64,000 nt of DNA from the NCBI GenBank assembly GCA_021151525.1, contig JAGKXD010000009.1, forward strand, positions 1 to 64,000. The letters are read 5' to 3'. The translations under genes were made by a program, and so were the position numbers. This document shows positions 10,029 through 19,538 of the stretch, in pieces (within the stretch, counting starts at the first letter, position 1; each line of letters begins with the position of its first letter). The stretch is from Cellvibrionaceae bacterium. Its GTDB lineage: Bacteria; Pseudomonadota; Gammaproteobacteria; Pseudomonadales; Cellvibrionaceae. The notes below the pieces were generated by a model. The model saw only the letters and a program-made list of their open reading frames with translations, ran no database searches and was not told the origin of the DNA.

Positions 10029-10063
10029 TGACACACCGTGTTCCCTTTTATTAAGTATTATCT

Positions 10064-11407
10064 ATGGCTTTTTTATTTGACAAAGAAACCCTCATCAGTG
10101 AATTAGAAAACTACAAATCTCAGCTGAAGCAAGCAAAAAAAACTAAAGCTGCTATTGCTGTTCAATTTAAACATGCGCAAACCGGTTCCGAACTTCACAG
10201 TCGCCTAATTGCAGAAATGCAAGGCAGTTCTGCCGAGATAAAATCTATTGAAGGAAACTTAAAGGCAACGGAAAAAAAGATAGCTCAACTGACTCAAGAG
10301 TCTTCGCAAGAAAATACCGAAGAAAAGCAGCCTCCGCTATTAACCATTGACCTCACCGCATCTTGGAATGAAAAGTTCGTTATCAGAGAGCTGGACGCAT
10401 CAGAGTTTAATAGTTGGTGGAAATTTATAGCATCAATGCCTAACGCAACAGCCTATCACCAACATGCATGGAAAGAGGTGATTGAACAATCCTTTAACAA
10501 CCCAACGCGCATTTGGGTTGCGCTTGATCAAAATGACTCTATTCTTGGCGGTCTTCCTCTTACATTTTTTAGCAGCCAATTGTTTGGAAAGTTTGCCGTA
10601 TCCATTCCTTATGTAAACTATGGCGGGGTTATAACTCCATATTTCAATATTGCGCAGCAATTATTGGCCTACCTTCCCTCACTGTGCCGCAACGAAAATC
10701 TTTCACACATAGAAATTCGAACTATGCAGCAAGATTTGGCGACAGAAAGCTCATCCAAGAAAGCATCAATGATTTTGCAACTACCCAATAACAGCGAAGA
10801 GCTAGATTCCCAGCTCGGAGCAAAAGTCCGCGCACAAGTTAAAAAGTGCGAGGAGCACGCGCCCACGATTAAATTCGGGAAATTAGATTTGCTCGATGAT
10901 TTCTACAAAGTATTTGCCAAAAACATGCGCGACCTCGGAACCCCCGTGTACGCAAAAACTTGGTTCAAAAATATTTTAATGAGCGACGGTATAAATGCGA
11001 CTTTGGCTGTGGTTTATATCAATAACAAACCAATATCGACTGGATTTCTAGTGGGATTTAAAAACATGCTGGAAATTCCATGGGCATCCACATTAAAGGA
11101 AGCCAATGGACTAAATGCCAATATGTGGATGTACCGAAAAATACTCGACTTTGCCATTGAACAAAAATTCGATTTTTTTGATTTCGGGCGATCAACCCAA
11201 GATGCAGGAACCTATAAGTTTAAAAAGCAGTGGGGCTCACTCCCCTACCCTCACTATTGGTACAAAATATTGCCAGAAGGAAGCGACAGCGCACCAGAAC
11301 TGAATCCCGACAACCCCAAATTTGCACTCATGATCGCCGTTTGGAAAAGAATGCCCGTTTGGATGAGCAAAATTATCGGCCCACCCATAATTCGCAATAT
11401 CCCATAG
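10064..11407 (+). CDS. FemAB-like (GNAT-fold) transferase with N-terminal coiled coil, exosortase-EPS associated
   Basis: 447 residues. Residues 1-105 are Lys/Glu/Gln-rich with heptad character (ELENYKSQLKQAKKTKAA) and are predicted coiled coil. Residues about 115-440 form a double-GNAT fold like FemAB and the exosortase-associated FemAB-related family (TIGR03019); the ending FDFFDFGRSTQDAGTYKFKKQWG is characteristic. FemAB proteins transfer aminoacyl groups. The usual exosortase-locus member is about 330 residues, so the coiled coil is an added module. It ends convergently with the acyltransferase gene at 11443. No clear Shine-Dalgarno precedes the ATG. Confidence 0.8.
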   Translation: MAFLFDKETLISELENYKSQLKQAKKTKAAIAVQFKHAQTGSELHSRLIAEMQGSSAEIKSIEGNLKATEKKIAQLTQESSQENTEEKQPPLLTIDLTASWNEKFVIRELDASEFNSWWKFIASMPNATAYHQHAWKEVIEQSFNNPTRIWVALDQNDSILGGLPLTFFSSQLFGKFAVSIPYVNYGGVITPYFNIAQQLLAYLPSLCRNENLSHIEIRTMQQDLATESSSKKASMILQLPNNSEELDSQLGAKVRAQVKKCEEHAPTIKFGKLDLLDDFYKVFAKNMRDLGTPVYAKTWFKNILMSDGINATLAVVYINNKPISTGFLVGFKNMLEIPWASTLKEANGLNANMWMYRKILDFAIEQKFDFFDFGRSTQDAGTYKFKKQWGSLPYPHYWYKILPEGSDSAPELNPDNPKFALMIAVWKRMPVWMSKIIGPPIIRNIP

Positions 11408-11442
11408 TAGGCTGTTAAAAATACAATTTATTCGCTACACAT

Positions 11443-12528
11443 TTAGTGACGTTTCAAGCCTTGTTGTAAACGATAAATTAATTTTAGCATTGGGTTTCTT
11501 ACTAAAAGAATTGTATTGAATTCGCCGACCTTGTTCGCAAGAGCCACCTTATAATTTGAATTTTTCCCATTGCCTGCCATAAAATCATAAAAATCGATCT
11601 CATGAGAAAGAAATGCCTTTTCAATTTGATAGCCGAAATGCAATGTCCCCAAGGAAATATTTTTAGATAATTGCTCGACATACCCAGATTGCAAATTATA
11701 AATTCGTCCATTAATACTAATATCTAAAACCACCGAAATCGGCTGCTCATTTAAGCTCATAACCGACAAATCAATCCTATGACCTGCCGCATTTAGCTTA
11801 TCCAATAGTAGCGACATAAACTCCGCAGCATCCCCCTGATAGCAGGGTCTACCCCATCGCGACAAATGGAACTGATTAATCAAGGAAAAAAATAGCTCTT
11901 TATTTGGCCAGATATTTTTTATCTGCACCGTACCAAGCGCTTGCAGATTTTTACGTCGATTAAATAACTTTAACCGCGCACCGCCCCCCAACCCTTTCAA
12001 ATAATCAGCAAAGCTTCCACCAGAAACATCTACGCCATAGGTATTTTCTACATTCTTGATCACAAACGCCCAGCCATAGAGGGCTGCTGCATCTCTAAAA
12101 CCACACCATTCAAATGAGTGCGCTATCAAATCAGGAACATAAAATTGATCCCAAGGTAGCAGGGAAATTTTGTTCATATAATTTTTCAGCGATGACGCCT
12201 TAAGTAAATCATCCGAAAAACTAAAATATTCACTGCGAAGACTAGGCAAAGCGGAGGTGGATATTCCCAATGGAAATGCAGTTGTGACAGGAATTAATTT
12301 TTTTATGGTTTGTCGATATGCGTATACAACTTCTGATAAGGGGCAATTGTCCTCAGTACTGAGCTTGCGAATTGCCGTATTATCGCCCCATGTCATTCTC
12401 CAAGCTTGCAGCCATGCATTGGAACGAAATAAGCCGGGCCGATGTTTCGGCAGAAAATAATCTGACAAGTCGCTTTCACCAGGTGGACTATTGTTTGCTC
12501 GATGAGAGAATGACCTCTCACCGAACAA
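11443..12528 (-). CDS. GNAT/BioF2-like acyltransferase (Acetyltransf_6 type)
   Basis: About 361 residues. A C-terminal GNAT-like domain of the Acetyltransf_6 type is suggested by LFNRRKNLQALG, HLSRWGRPCYQGD, ISVVLDISINGRIYNLQSGY and IDFYDFMAGNGKNSNYK. This is the fold shared by FemAB-like proteins of EPS loci. The only in-frame start near the upstream stop is a TTG at 12528, 18 bp after the TPR gene, and no strong ribosome site is seen. The start is therefore uncertain and coupling to the TPR gene is likely. A role in acylating the polysaccharide is inferred from context. Confidence 0.7.
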   Translation of the reverse strand: MFGERSFSHRANNSPPGESDLSDYFLPKHRPGLFRSNAWLQAWRMTWGDNTAIRKLSTEDNCPLSEVVYAYRQTIKKLIPVTTAFPLGISTSALPSLRSEYFSFSDDLLKASSLKNYMNKISLLPWDQFYVPDLIAHSFEWCGFRDAAALYGWAFVIKNVENTYGVDVSGGSFADYLKGLGGGARLKLFNRRKNLQALGTVQIKNIWPNKELFFSLINQFHLSRWGRPCYQGDAAEFMSLLLDKLNAAGHRIDLSVMSLNEQPISVVLDISINGRIYNLQSGYVEQLSKNISLGTLHFGYQIEKAFLSHEIDFYDFMAGNGKNSNYKVALANKVGEFNTILLVRNPMLKLIYRLQQGLKRH

Positions 12529-12546
12529 ACACGTTTTTAAAAAGGA

Positions 12547-15219
12547 TTATTTTTTTAGACGCTTCTTGGCATCCAATAAGTGATCTTGTATTTCCTTATT
12601 GGTTGGTGCAAGCGTAGCAGCCTTCTGCAACAACTCGTAACCCTCACTGACTTTACCTGATTCAACCAAAACCCATGCATAAGTATCAATGATTGATGGA
12701 TTATTAGCCGCCAACTTATAGGCTTTCTCAGCCAGACCTAAGGCTTTAGGATTCTTTTGCTCGTAATACAACCACGCAAGATTATTCATAGATGCAGCTG
12801 CATTTGGATCTAACTCAATATTTTTTTCATACCATGAAATAGCTGAGTCTTTATCATTCTTTTGTTGTGCATGAATCGCCAACAACAAAGCAGCTTGAGG
12901 GCTATTTGGCAACTTTTTGTTCCAATCTTCAGCAAAACTAAACAAGGCATCACTTTGGTTTGATTTTTGATAATAGGCTGCTATTGATTTAGCTGAAATT
13001 TCCAAAGGCTTTTTATCCCAGGATGACTTAAACAGGGCTATAGCATCTTCCGGCTTATTTTCAGCAGCCTTGATTATACCCTGCAAATAATCACGTTCCG
13101 CCGTAGCAGCACCTGATGCATACTGATCAAGTAGCTTTTGTGCTTCGGCAACATTTTTTTCTAAAATTTCCAACTCAATTAAACTTGCCAACACATTCAT
13201 ATTATCGGGATCAAACAACAAACCCTTTAAAATCATTTTTTTCGCTTCAGGCAAATTCTTTTCATTCACCAATGCAACGCCGTACTGTTGATACACATTA
13301 GCGGCCACTTTCTTAACCTGCTCCGCTTTGCCGTTTCGCTCAAGTGCAACATCAATATGTTTTACAGCAAGCGCTGGCAGCCGTTGAGCAATTAGCACTT
13401 GCGCAGCAACAACAGATGGCATCCAATTTTCTTGTTTGGCTTCCAACTTTACCAAAAAGTCTAAGGCTCGTTTTATAGCATCAGCTTTCTGCAAAATGCC
13501 CAACCACTGACTGTACACACTAGCTTGCGACGCATCTGCCTCAAGCATAGATTCAAAAATATCAGCCGCTTTTAAAGGTTGGCCTTGCGATTTGTAAACC
13601 TCTGCTAAACCTGCATAGGAAAGGTTTTTTTCATTATTGTCTTTTATAGCGAGCGCTTTCTTAAAAGATTGCTCCGCATCAGGATATTTTTTCTGCACAA
13701 GATAAAACCATCCCTCCAGAAAATTTCCACGCGGATTGGCAGGATTATTTTTTTGGAAATTTGCAATTTCTGATTTTATAACGTCCAACTTTCCTTCACT
13801 AAACAAAGCTTTAAAATAAGCTTGTTGCACGATCAAATCCATAGGCTGCTCATTATAGGCTTTTTGCAGCTGCCCCAAGCCCAAGGCTGGATTTTTCATT
13901 TCAAAATCACGTTTAGCAAGCGCTAGGCGCAATCGCTGTTGCTTTGGATTAAGCGCTAAACTTTTTTCTAACGCTTTCTGGCCTTCGCTACTAGTCTTAT
14001 CCTGATCCAACAACGCCAAACCATACGTAGCCAACAACTCTGCATTTTCAGGCTGGTTTTCTACACTCTTTTTCAAGAGAGCTATGGCATCATCCATTTT
14101 ATTTGCACGAAATTTTGCGAGAGCTGCTGCCTGAATAACGGTAGATGTTGTAGTTTCTGGGTCGATGTACTGATCAAACAAATCAATCGCCTGCTTGTCT
14201 TGACCTTTTTGATATTCAACCAAGCCTAACAAAATGGCAGTATTTTTATCTTGCGGGAATTGCTCGCGCAGCTCTTTTAATGTTTTTTCAGCATCCGCAA
14301 ACTTACCTTGACGAAACAATTCCATTGCATCATTAAATTTTTCTTTAGCTGAACTGCCCTCGGGATTTGCTTCAGCAATAATTTTTTGATAACGATAGGC
14401 CTCTCCTGATTTCCCTTCACGAATTAGCGTCTCTGTAAGTTGACCTAAAACGGTGAGCTTTTCAGCAGTAATAATGTCTGTTTTTGGCAAAAGCCCAAGC
14501 GCTTTTGTGAATTCCTCTTCAGCCTGCGGCAGAGCATTTTGCTGCAGCGCAATATTACCTTTCATCAACAACAACTTAACACTATCACTCTTTTCGGTAG
14601 GCTGTAGCTGTTCCAGAATCGGGTTTACCGCTTCAAGTTTGCCTTGCGCAACAAGAATCTCTGCATCCAGTAGCTTAACCGCTACATTTTTATCCGCAAA
14701 AGAATGTAGTGCCGTCAAAGATTTTTCTAATGCTTTACTGTCACCTAAATAAATATTGGCTCTTGCCGCCAACAATTCCTTTTGAAAGGCGTCATCACCG
14801 TGTTTATCACTTGGGTTAACGTCAGCCAAAGTATTTAACGCAGATCTATATTTTCTTGTTTCTACATAGGCTGAAGCCAAAGCCAAGCTAGTTTCAGGCA
14901 TTTTTTTTACGACGGGCTCTAACAAGGACTGCGTAGCACCAAACGCGCCCAATGAGTTGTAAATTTTGGCCAATACGAGATAGCCTTGCGAATCGCTCGG
15001 ATTTTTTTGAATCGCATTTTTTGCTTCCAACATAGATGCTCTATATTGACCTTGGCTCAAATAAGCCTCTGCAGACTTTACAAAGCGTGCAACCTCTTCT
15101 TTATTTGCACCTTTATCATTCTTACAGGACATTAACATGATTGAACAAGCGCTTAATAAGATAAGTAAAATCCTACTAAGTCGCTGAACACGAATCTTGC
15201 TCTTTTTATTAGCACTCAT
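12547..15219 (-). CDS. prsT: TPR-repeat lipoprotein, PrsT-like (PEP-CTERM/exosortase EPS system)
   Basis: 890 residues. A lipoprotein signal peptide ends in LMSC, with the lipid-modified Cys at residue 32. The rest is built of about twenty TPR-like helical pairs, for example SAEAYLSQGQYRASMLEAKNA and AASMNNLAWLYYEQKNPKALGLAEKAY. Length and arrangement match the PEP-CTERM-system TPR lipoprotein family (TIGR02917), a constant companion of exosortase-A EPS operons. By analogy with AlgK and PelB TPR proteins it may scaffold periplasmic export to the outer-membrane pore. It follows the barrel gene by 40 bp. Confidence 0.85.
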   Translation of the reverse strand: MSANKKSKIRVQRLSRILLILLSACSIMLMSCKNDKGANKEEVARFVKSAEAYLSQGQYRASMLEAKNAIQKNPSDSQGYLVLAKIYNSLGAFGATQSLLEPVVKKMPETSLALASAYVETRKYRSALNTLADVNPSDKHGDDAFQKELLAARANIYLGDSKALEKSLTALHSFADKNVAVKLLDAEILVAQGKLEAVNPILEQLQPTEKSDSVKLLLMKGNIALQQNALPQAEEEFTKALGLLPKTDIITAEKLTVLGQLTETLIREGKSGEAYRYQKIIAEANPEGSSAKEKFNDAMELFRQGKFADAEKTLKELREQFPQDKNTAILLGLVEYQKGQDKQAIDLFDQYIDPETTTSTVIQAAALAKFRANKMDDAIALLKKSVENQPENAELLATYGLALLDQDKTSSEGQKALEKSLALNPKQQRLRLALAKRDFEMKNPALGLGQLQKAYNEQPMDLIVQQAYFKALFSEGKLDVIKSEIANFQKNNPANPRGNFLEGWFYLVQKKYPDAEQSFKKALAIKDNNEKNLSYAGLAEVYKSQGQPLKAADIFESMLEADASQASVYSQWLGILQKADAIKRALDFLVKLEAKQENWMPSVVAAQVLIAQRLPALAVKHIDVALERNGKAEQVKKVAANVYQQYGVALVNEKNLPEAKKMILKGLLFDPDNMNVLASLIELEILEKNVAEAQKLLDQYASGAATAERDYLQGIIKAAENKPEDAIALFKSSWDKKPLEISAKSIAAYYQKSNQSDALFSFAEDWNKKLPNSPQAALLLAIHAQQKNDKDSAISWYEKNIELDPNAAASMNNLAWLYYEQKNPKALGLAEKAYKLAANNPSIIDTYAWVLVESGKVSEGYELLQKAATLAPTNKEIQDHLLDAKKRLKK

Positions 15220-15259
15220 ATCTCATTTCCATCTTCAATTATTTAATAGTTTGCAGGCT

Positions 15260-16564
15260 TCAAAAACTATAATCCAAACCGAGCCCCACAATATTTTCTT
15301 TGTAGGTGTGAAATACGTATTCACTATCTCTTTTAAAATGCCTGAGGATTGCATTAAGAGACAATGAATTTAGAATTTTTGTTCTGTAGGTTAATTGATA
15401 GCTAGTATCTTTTTGGTAGGGGCTAAAAGGATTTTCTGCAAACTCTTGCTTAGACGCCCGATAAAAAAATTCAACGCCGCTCGCACGCCCGAGTTGGTAG
15501 GTGAAATTAACCATTGCTGATGTACGATCTAAATCCTCACCAAGACTTTGAAAATCTTGCTTAACTTTTTCGAGAGAGACGCGACTCGTACATCTCTCGC
15601 AAATAAGCGTGGAAGTCCAAGACGCTCCAATAGTTGTAAACTGGACGATATCAATACCCTTAGAGACGCCAGACACAGAAGAATCCGAAGGAGAAAAAAT
15701 ATCGCTCCCTTGGGAAAGGCTATTTTCTGCGCGCGAAGAATCCCCTAAAGCTCGACTAAAATTCAAACCGAAGCTGTTAAACGCGCTGGTATAATTTATT
15801 CCAGCAGAATATTTAGGACTACTAAAATCAGTATTTAATGCATCTTGAAGTGCTCTGTTCGCACCAACAGAAACGTTGTATTGCAATTTTTTCAGCTTCA
15901 CCACATATTCCGCAGAAAAACTATCTAACCGGTAAGATAGCTGTGGATTAATGTCGAAATCCGTCTTCCCCGACGACGCAACAATTTGCACAAGATCAAC
16001 AGCACTAACATCTCGTGAATACATTAAATCTACACTTTTGGTAGTAGAGTTTTTAGCTTCAAATTTTTTGTAATTAACATCCATTTGAGTAAAGTTTGCA
16101 ACAAACTGATCTGCGTCATTGATATGCAAACGCAATGAAGGCTCAATGCTTAAAATCGAACGTTCTAGACGATTGCTTGTGAGATCCACGGCATCTTGTG
16201 CATTCAGCAAGGAGGCATTTGAGTGCTCTATTTTTAAATGCAACGGCTGCGAACTTCCGCCAAAATCAAGCTGCCCGTTGCCTGTTAATACAGTATCGTC
16301 GGGCTGCGAATGCTCTGAAAAGGTTTTGTCTTCTAAGTTATAAAGCGATTTTGCAGCAAACCAATCATTCTGATAATTAGCATCCAAATTGGCTGCATAT
16401 TCATTTTGAAATTCGGAGATAATCAACGCCTTCCGGCTTTCTCGTCCGCCGTTATCACTCCAATTTACTGAAGCCCCCATGTCAAACTTAATATAATTTG
16501 AAAGCGGTGCCGCTATAGATGCCGGAGCCAATGCCATTAAGACGCAAATTTTTATTGGTTTCAT
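15260..16564 (-). CDS. Outer-membrane beta-barrel protein, exosortase-EPS associated
   Basis: 434 residues with a signal peptide (ICVLMALAPASIAAP) and then alternating hydrophobic/polar strands ending in GLGLDYSF; a terminal Phe is typical of barrels inserted by BamA. A start with YIKFDMGASVNWSDNGG and two adjacent Cys (CERC) near residue 322 are seen. The size and location between the kinase-like gene and the TPR gene match the TIGR03016 family of exosortase EPS loci. It may form the outer-membrane path or anchor for the polymer. Start supported by GAGG/AGGGA upstream of the ATG. Confidence 0.75.
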   Translation of the reverse strand: MKPIKICVLMALAPASIAAPLSNYIKFDMGASVNWSDNGGRESRKALIISEFQNEYAANLDANYQNDWFAAKSLYNLEDKTFSEHSQPDDTVLTGNGQLDFGGSSQPLHLKIEHSNASLLNAQDAVDLTSNRLERSILSIEPSLRLHINDADQFVANFTQMDVNYKKFEAKNSTTKSVDLMYSRDVSAVDLVQIVASSGKTDFDINPQLSYRLDSFSAEYVVKLKKLQYNVSVGANRALQDALNTDFSSPKYSAGINYTSAFNSFGLNFSRALGDSSRAENSLSQGSDIFSPSDSSVSGVSKGIDIVQFTTIGASWTSTLICERCTSRVSLEKVKQDFQSLGEDLDRTSAMVNFTYQLGRASGVEFFYRASKQEFAENPFSPYQKDTSYQLTYRTKILNSLSLNAILRHFKRDSEYVFHTYKENIVGLGLDYSF

Positions 16565-16578
16565 TCCCTAACCTCATC

Positions 16579-17367
16579 TTAATTGTTAAAGATTAAACCC
16601 GCGAACTTCTCCTTACCTACCGCATCTACTGCCGCCAACACTTCATCGGCAACCGCCTTTCCAAATGGAACCACTAATACCGCGTGATCACAGTACTGCG
16701 CCAAAATCCGGGCTTCGGTAGATTGTTGTATAGAGGGAGCATCCAATACAATAAATCGATCAGGGTAACGATTTTTAATTTCCTGAACTAAAACTTCCAT
16801 GCGCTTCGAACTAAAAAATTCTGCTGCAGATTCGCTAGATTTACCTGACGGAATGACTCTTAAACGTTCAACACCACTTGGATAAATAATACGCTTTAGC
16901 TGGACATTATTGTCTGTTAGGTATTCTGTTAAGCCCAATTCTACTGGCGTTACTATGTAGCGCTCTGATGATGAGCCATAAGGATTACAATCTACGTACA
17001 GTGCCGTTTTGTGCAGATCGAGCGCAAAAGTTGCGGCGAGATTAAAGCCAACAAAACTTGATCCACCTTCGTTGCTGACGGATGCAACTAACACCACAAT
17101 ATTGTCTGATTTGCTTTTTTGTAGCAGTTTAATTTTTATTTCACGCAGCGCATTTAAAAGCTCACGTTGGCGCATACCCGCGAAAACTACCTTCTTTTCA
17201 TATAGCTCTTCATGGGTCCACAAAGAAGGCAAAGCCATATTTTTAATTTGTTCTTTTTTGCGGTGCTCATCGACTGCATTTTTTACAAAGGAGCCCTCAG
17301 CTTCAACCAAGCTATCGTCAATATCTTCAATGAGCTGCTTCAAACTTTGCTCTTTACCTTGATCCAT
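16579..17367 (-). CDS. BY-kinase-like P-loop protein with degenerate Walker A (EPS locus)
   Basis: 262 residues. The fold order is that of CpsD/Wzc-type bacterial tyrosine kinases: N-terminal helices, a P-loop strand, then VDCNPYGSSSERY (Walker A' position), IPSGKSSESAAEFFSS and RFIVLDAPSIQQSTEA (Walker B position). The Walker A itself, residues about 95-105, reads ASVSNEGGSSF, so the Lys and Ser/Thr expected as G-K-S/T are missing. There is no C-terminal tyrosine cluster; the protein ends GLIFNN. It lies directly after the Wzz-like gene, where an exosortase-locus tyrosine kinase (TIGR03018) is normally encoded. Probably a catalytically inactive regulator, by inference. Confidence 0.75.
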   Translation of the reverse strand: MDQGKEQSLKQLIEDIDDSLVEAEGSFVKNAVDEHRKKEQIKNMALPSLWTHEELYEKKVVFAGMRQRELLNALREIKIKLLQKSKSDNIVVLVASVSNEGGSSFVGFNLAATFALDLHKTALYVDCNPYGSSSERYIVTPVELGLTEYLTDNNVQLKRIIYPSGVERLRVIPSGKSSESAAEFFSSKRMEVLVQEIKNRYPDRFIVLDAPSIQQSTEARILAQYCDHAVLVVPFGKAVADEVLAAVDAVGKEKFAGLIFNN

Positions 17368-17370
17368 GAC

Positions 17371-18885
17371 TTACCCCTTCATTAACAGCCAGTAGAGTGC
17401 AACTAGCACATATAAAATCAACCCTGAAGCAGAGACTCCCAAGATAAAAATCATATCTTTCTTCAAAAGTCGTTCACCCAAAGGTGTGTTGTAATGGGGG
17501 ATAACGCCAATAATTTCGATGTCTGGTGGCAGCTGCTGTTGTAATACACGTGATATGCGAATATGCGGATCAACCATCACATAGGCAATTAAAAGCCCAA
17601 GAGGAATGATCAACCCAATTAAGGGCCCCAGAATTACAAAATGTTTGAAAACAATCCCCGCTGGCCTCAGTGGGAATACAGCAGGATCCTGTATACGATA
17701 ACTAACACCTTGCCCTTCAATATCCAATGTCATGGAAACGCGTGCGGCATTTTTCTTCTCAAGCATGTCTTCATAAACTTTACGCGTAACATTGTAGTCA
17801 CGAGTTAAATCCGCGTATTGCGCTTGCCCTGAGGCCACACGTTGTGCACGCTCTTCTTCTTGAGATTGAAGCTTAACAAGAGATTCCATACGACGCTTTT
17901 GAGAGCGCAAATCAACTTCTGCTACTGACAACTGTTTACGCAATTCTTCATACAACGGATTCGCCAGATTTTCAGTGTTGCTGTAAACCTGTCCTGAATC
18001 TTCCATTTTTTTAATAGTGGCATTCAGAGTCGCCAGCTGAGCACGTGTTGCGACTACATCCGGGTAGTCTTCCTGATAATCCAACAATAATTTTTCCAGC
18101 TGTGCACTAAGCGCGCCCCGACGCTGGCGCAATTCATCTGCTTGCCCCTTACCCTGTTGGTATTGACCTTCGCTTCCTAATTGTTGCTGTATGGTGTTAA
18201 CTCTTGCTTGAGATTCTTCAATGGTAATCTTTAAATTTTCTATATCCGATCTCAAACCCGCCAAACGACCCGTCACTGTTTCTCGAGTGCCATCCAAGTT
18301 TTCCGAGTTAAATTCTTTTAGCTTTTCCTCTGCTAGTTCCAGTTGGTGCTTGAGCGATTGCACCTGTGCATCAATAAAATTATAAGCACCCAAACTTTCT
18401 GCCCGCTTGCGCTTTTCGGTATCAGCTAAAAAAACATTTACTACCGCATTTAAGGTTTCAAAGGCAAAATCTGGGTCACTCGCACCGTAAGAAAGTTTAA
18501 ATATGTTATTTTTTTCCGAGGTTACCGTTAAATTAGCGCGAATATTTCTAATCGCATTATCTTGCTCGTCTGCTGACATGTCCTTTTTAATCATTCCACG
18601 CTGTTTGGCTACTGCTTCCATCACACCGCGGCTGTATATGAATTGCTGAGCTTGGTCTGCACGATCAACTCTAGTGATCTCAGCGTTACCTTTCAGCAGG
18701 GGTTCAATGATGTTCTGCTCATCTGCCACCAAGGTTACCGATGTGGAATATTTTTTGGGCCAATTCATACCCACTAACAACAGCGAAAAACTGAGAAGAA
18801 TAAAAGCACCAACAACCCAAAAGCGGAATCTAATTAATTCCGACCTAAGGGCATTGATTAACTCTCTTAAATACACTTTATCCAT
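17371..18885 (-). CDS. Wzz-like polysaccharide chain-length determinant
   Basis: 504 residues. One membrane helix near residues 22-42 (FWVVGAFILLSFSLLLVG) and one near the C-terminus flank a large periplasmic coiled-coil region (ELAEEKLKEFNSENLDGT and following). A Pro-rich helix entry, FPLRPAGIVFKHFVILGPLIGL, matches the proline motif of Wzz proteins. The C-terminal tail lacks a kinase domain; the separate kinase-like gene follows 3 bp downstream. It sets the modal length of the EPS chain at the inner membrane (TIGR03007-like). Start follows GAGAT, a weak but acceptable ribosome site. Confidence 0.88.
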   Translation of the reverse strand: MDKVYLRELINALRSELIRFRFWVVGAFILLSFSLLLVGMNWPKKYSTSVTLVADEQNIIEPLLKGNAEITRVDRADQAQQFIYSRGVMEAVAKQRGMIKKDMSADEQDNAIRNIRANLTVTSEKNNIFKLSYGASDPDFAFETLNAVVNVFLADTEKRKRAESLGAYNFIDAQVQSLKHQLELAEEKLKEFNSENLDGTRETVTGRLAGLRSDIENLKITIEESQARVNTIQQQLGSEGQYQQGKGQADELRQRRGALSAQLEKLLLDYQEDYPDVVATRAQLATLNATIKKMEDSGQVYSNTENLANPLYEELRKQLSVAEVDLRSQKRRMESLVKLQSQEEERAQRVASGQAQYADLTRDYNVTRKVYEDMLEKKNAARVSMTLDIEGQGVSYRIQDPAVFPLRPAGIVFKHFVILGPLIGLIIPLGLLIAYVMVDPHIRISRVLQQQLPPDIEIIGVIPHYNTPLGERLLKKDMIFILGVSASGLILYVLVALYWLLMKG

Positions 18886-18898
18886 GAGTAATCTCTAA

Positions 18899-19513
18899 TT
18901 AGAACGAACGTTCAGGAATGGTCACAATGTCTGACGGCTGCAATGGATAATTGGTGTCTAACTTTCCATCTTCTAAAATATCCTGAATGTATATTGGATA
19001 GACTTTGGTTTCGTTATTTACTTTGCGATAAAGCTTTGCTTTGTTGGGAGATGCAAATTCATTAGTACCGCCAGCAAGCAACACCAAATCCAATACAGTC
19101 ATACCTTCACGATAGGGGATTGATTGCGGGCTGCGTACTGCACCCGTCACCCTTACACGAAGTTGAAAGTCAGAACTGCTAGGGTTAGTTACTATGACTG
19201 TAACTTGTGGGGTGCGAACAAAATTACTTAAAGATTCAACGATATTACTCGAGAGCTGCTTTGTGGTGAGATTGGCTGCAACAATATCACCCACCAAAGG
19301 CAGGGAGATTTTTCCATCGGGTCTAACAGGGATCGCCATCGACAATTCAGCATTGCGCCACACGTTGATTTGCAAAACATCACCCACACCAATGCGATAT
19401 TCATCGAGAACACCGCGATCAGAAATGGGGGGCATAACAACTTTTTTTGAGCCGCTGCACGATGCCAAGAAAATGGCCATAAATGCAAAACCTAAACATA
19501 CTAATTTTTTCAT
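18899..19513 (-). CDS. Wza-like polysaccharide export lipoprotein
   Basis: 204 residues from the chosen ATG at 19513, which has AAGGAG nine bases upstream and gives a proper lipoprotein signal (MKKLVCLGFAFMAIFLASC, lipid Cys at residue 19). A longer in-frame start at 19573 would bury the signal. After the signal comes a polysaccharide-export domain (YRIGVGDVLQINVWRNAELS, VRPDGKISLPLVGDI) and a SLBB-like domain (VTGAVRSPQSIPYREGMTVLDLVLLAGG). The family forms the outer-membrane and periplasmic export channel. About half the size of E. coli Wza, as usual in exosortase EPS loci (TIGR03027). Confidence 0.88.
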   Translation of the reverse strand: MKKLVCLGFAFMAIFLASCSGSKKVVMPPISDRGVLDEYRIGVGDVLQINVWRNAELSMAIPVRPDGKISLPLVGDIVAANLTTKQLSSNIVESLSNFVRTPQVTVIVTNPSSSDFQLRVRVTGAVRSPQSIPYREGMTVLDLVLLAGGTNEFASPNKAKLYRKVNNETKVYPIYIQDILEDGKLDTNYPLQPSDIVTIPERSF

Positions 19514-19538
19514 TGTGTGACTCCTTGGCTCATTCGAG

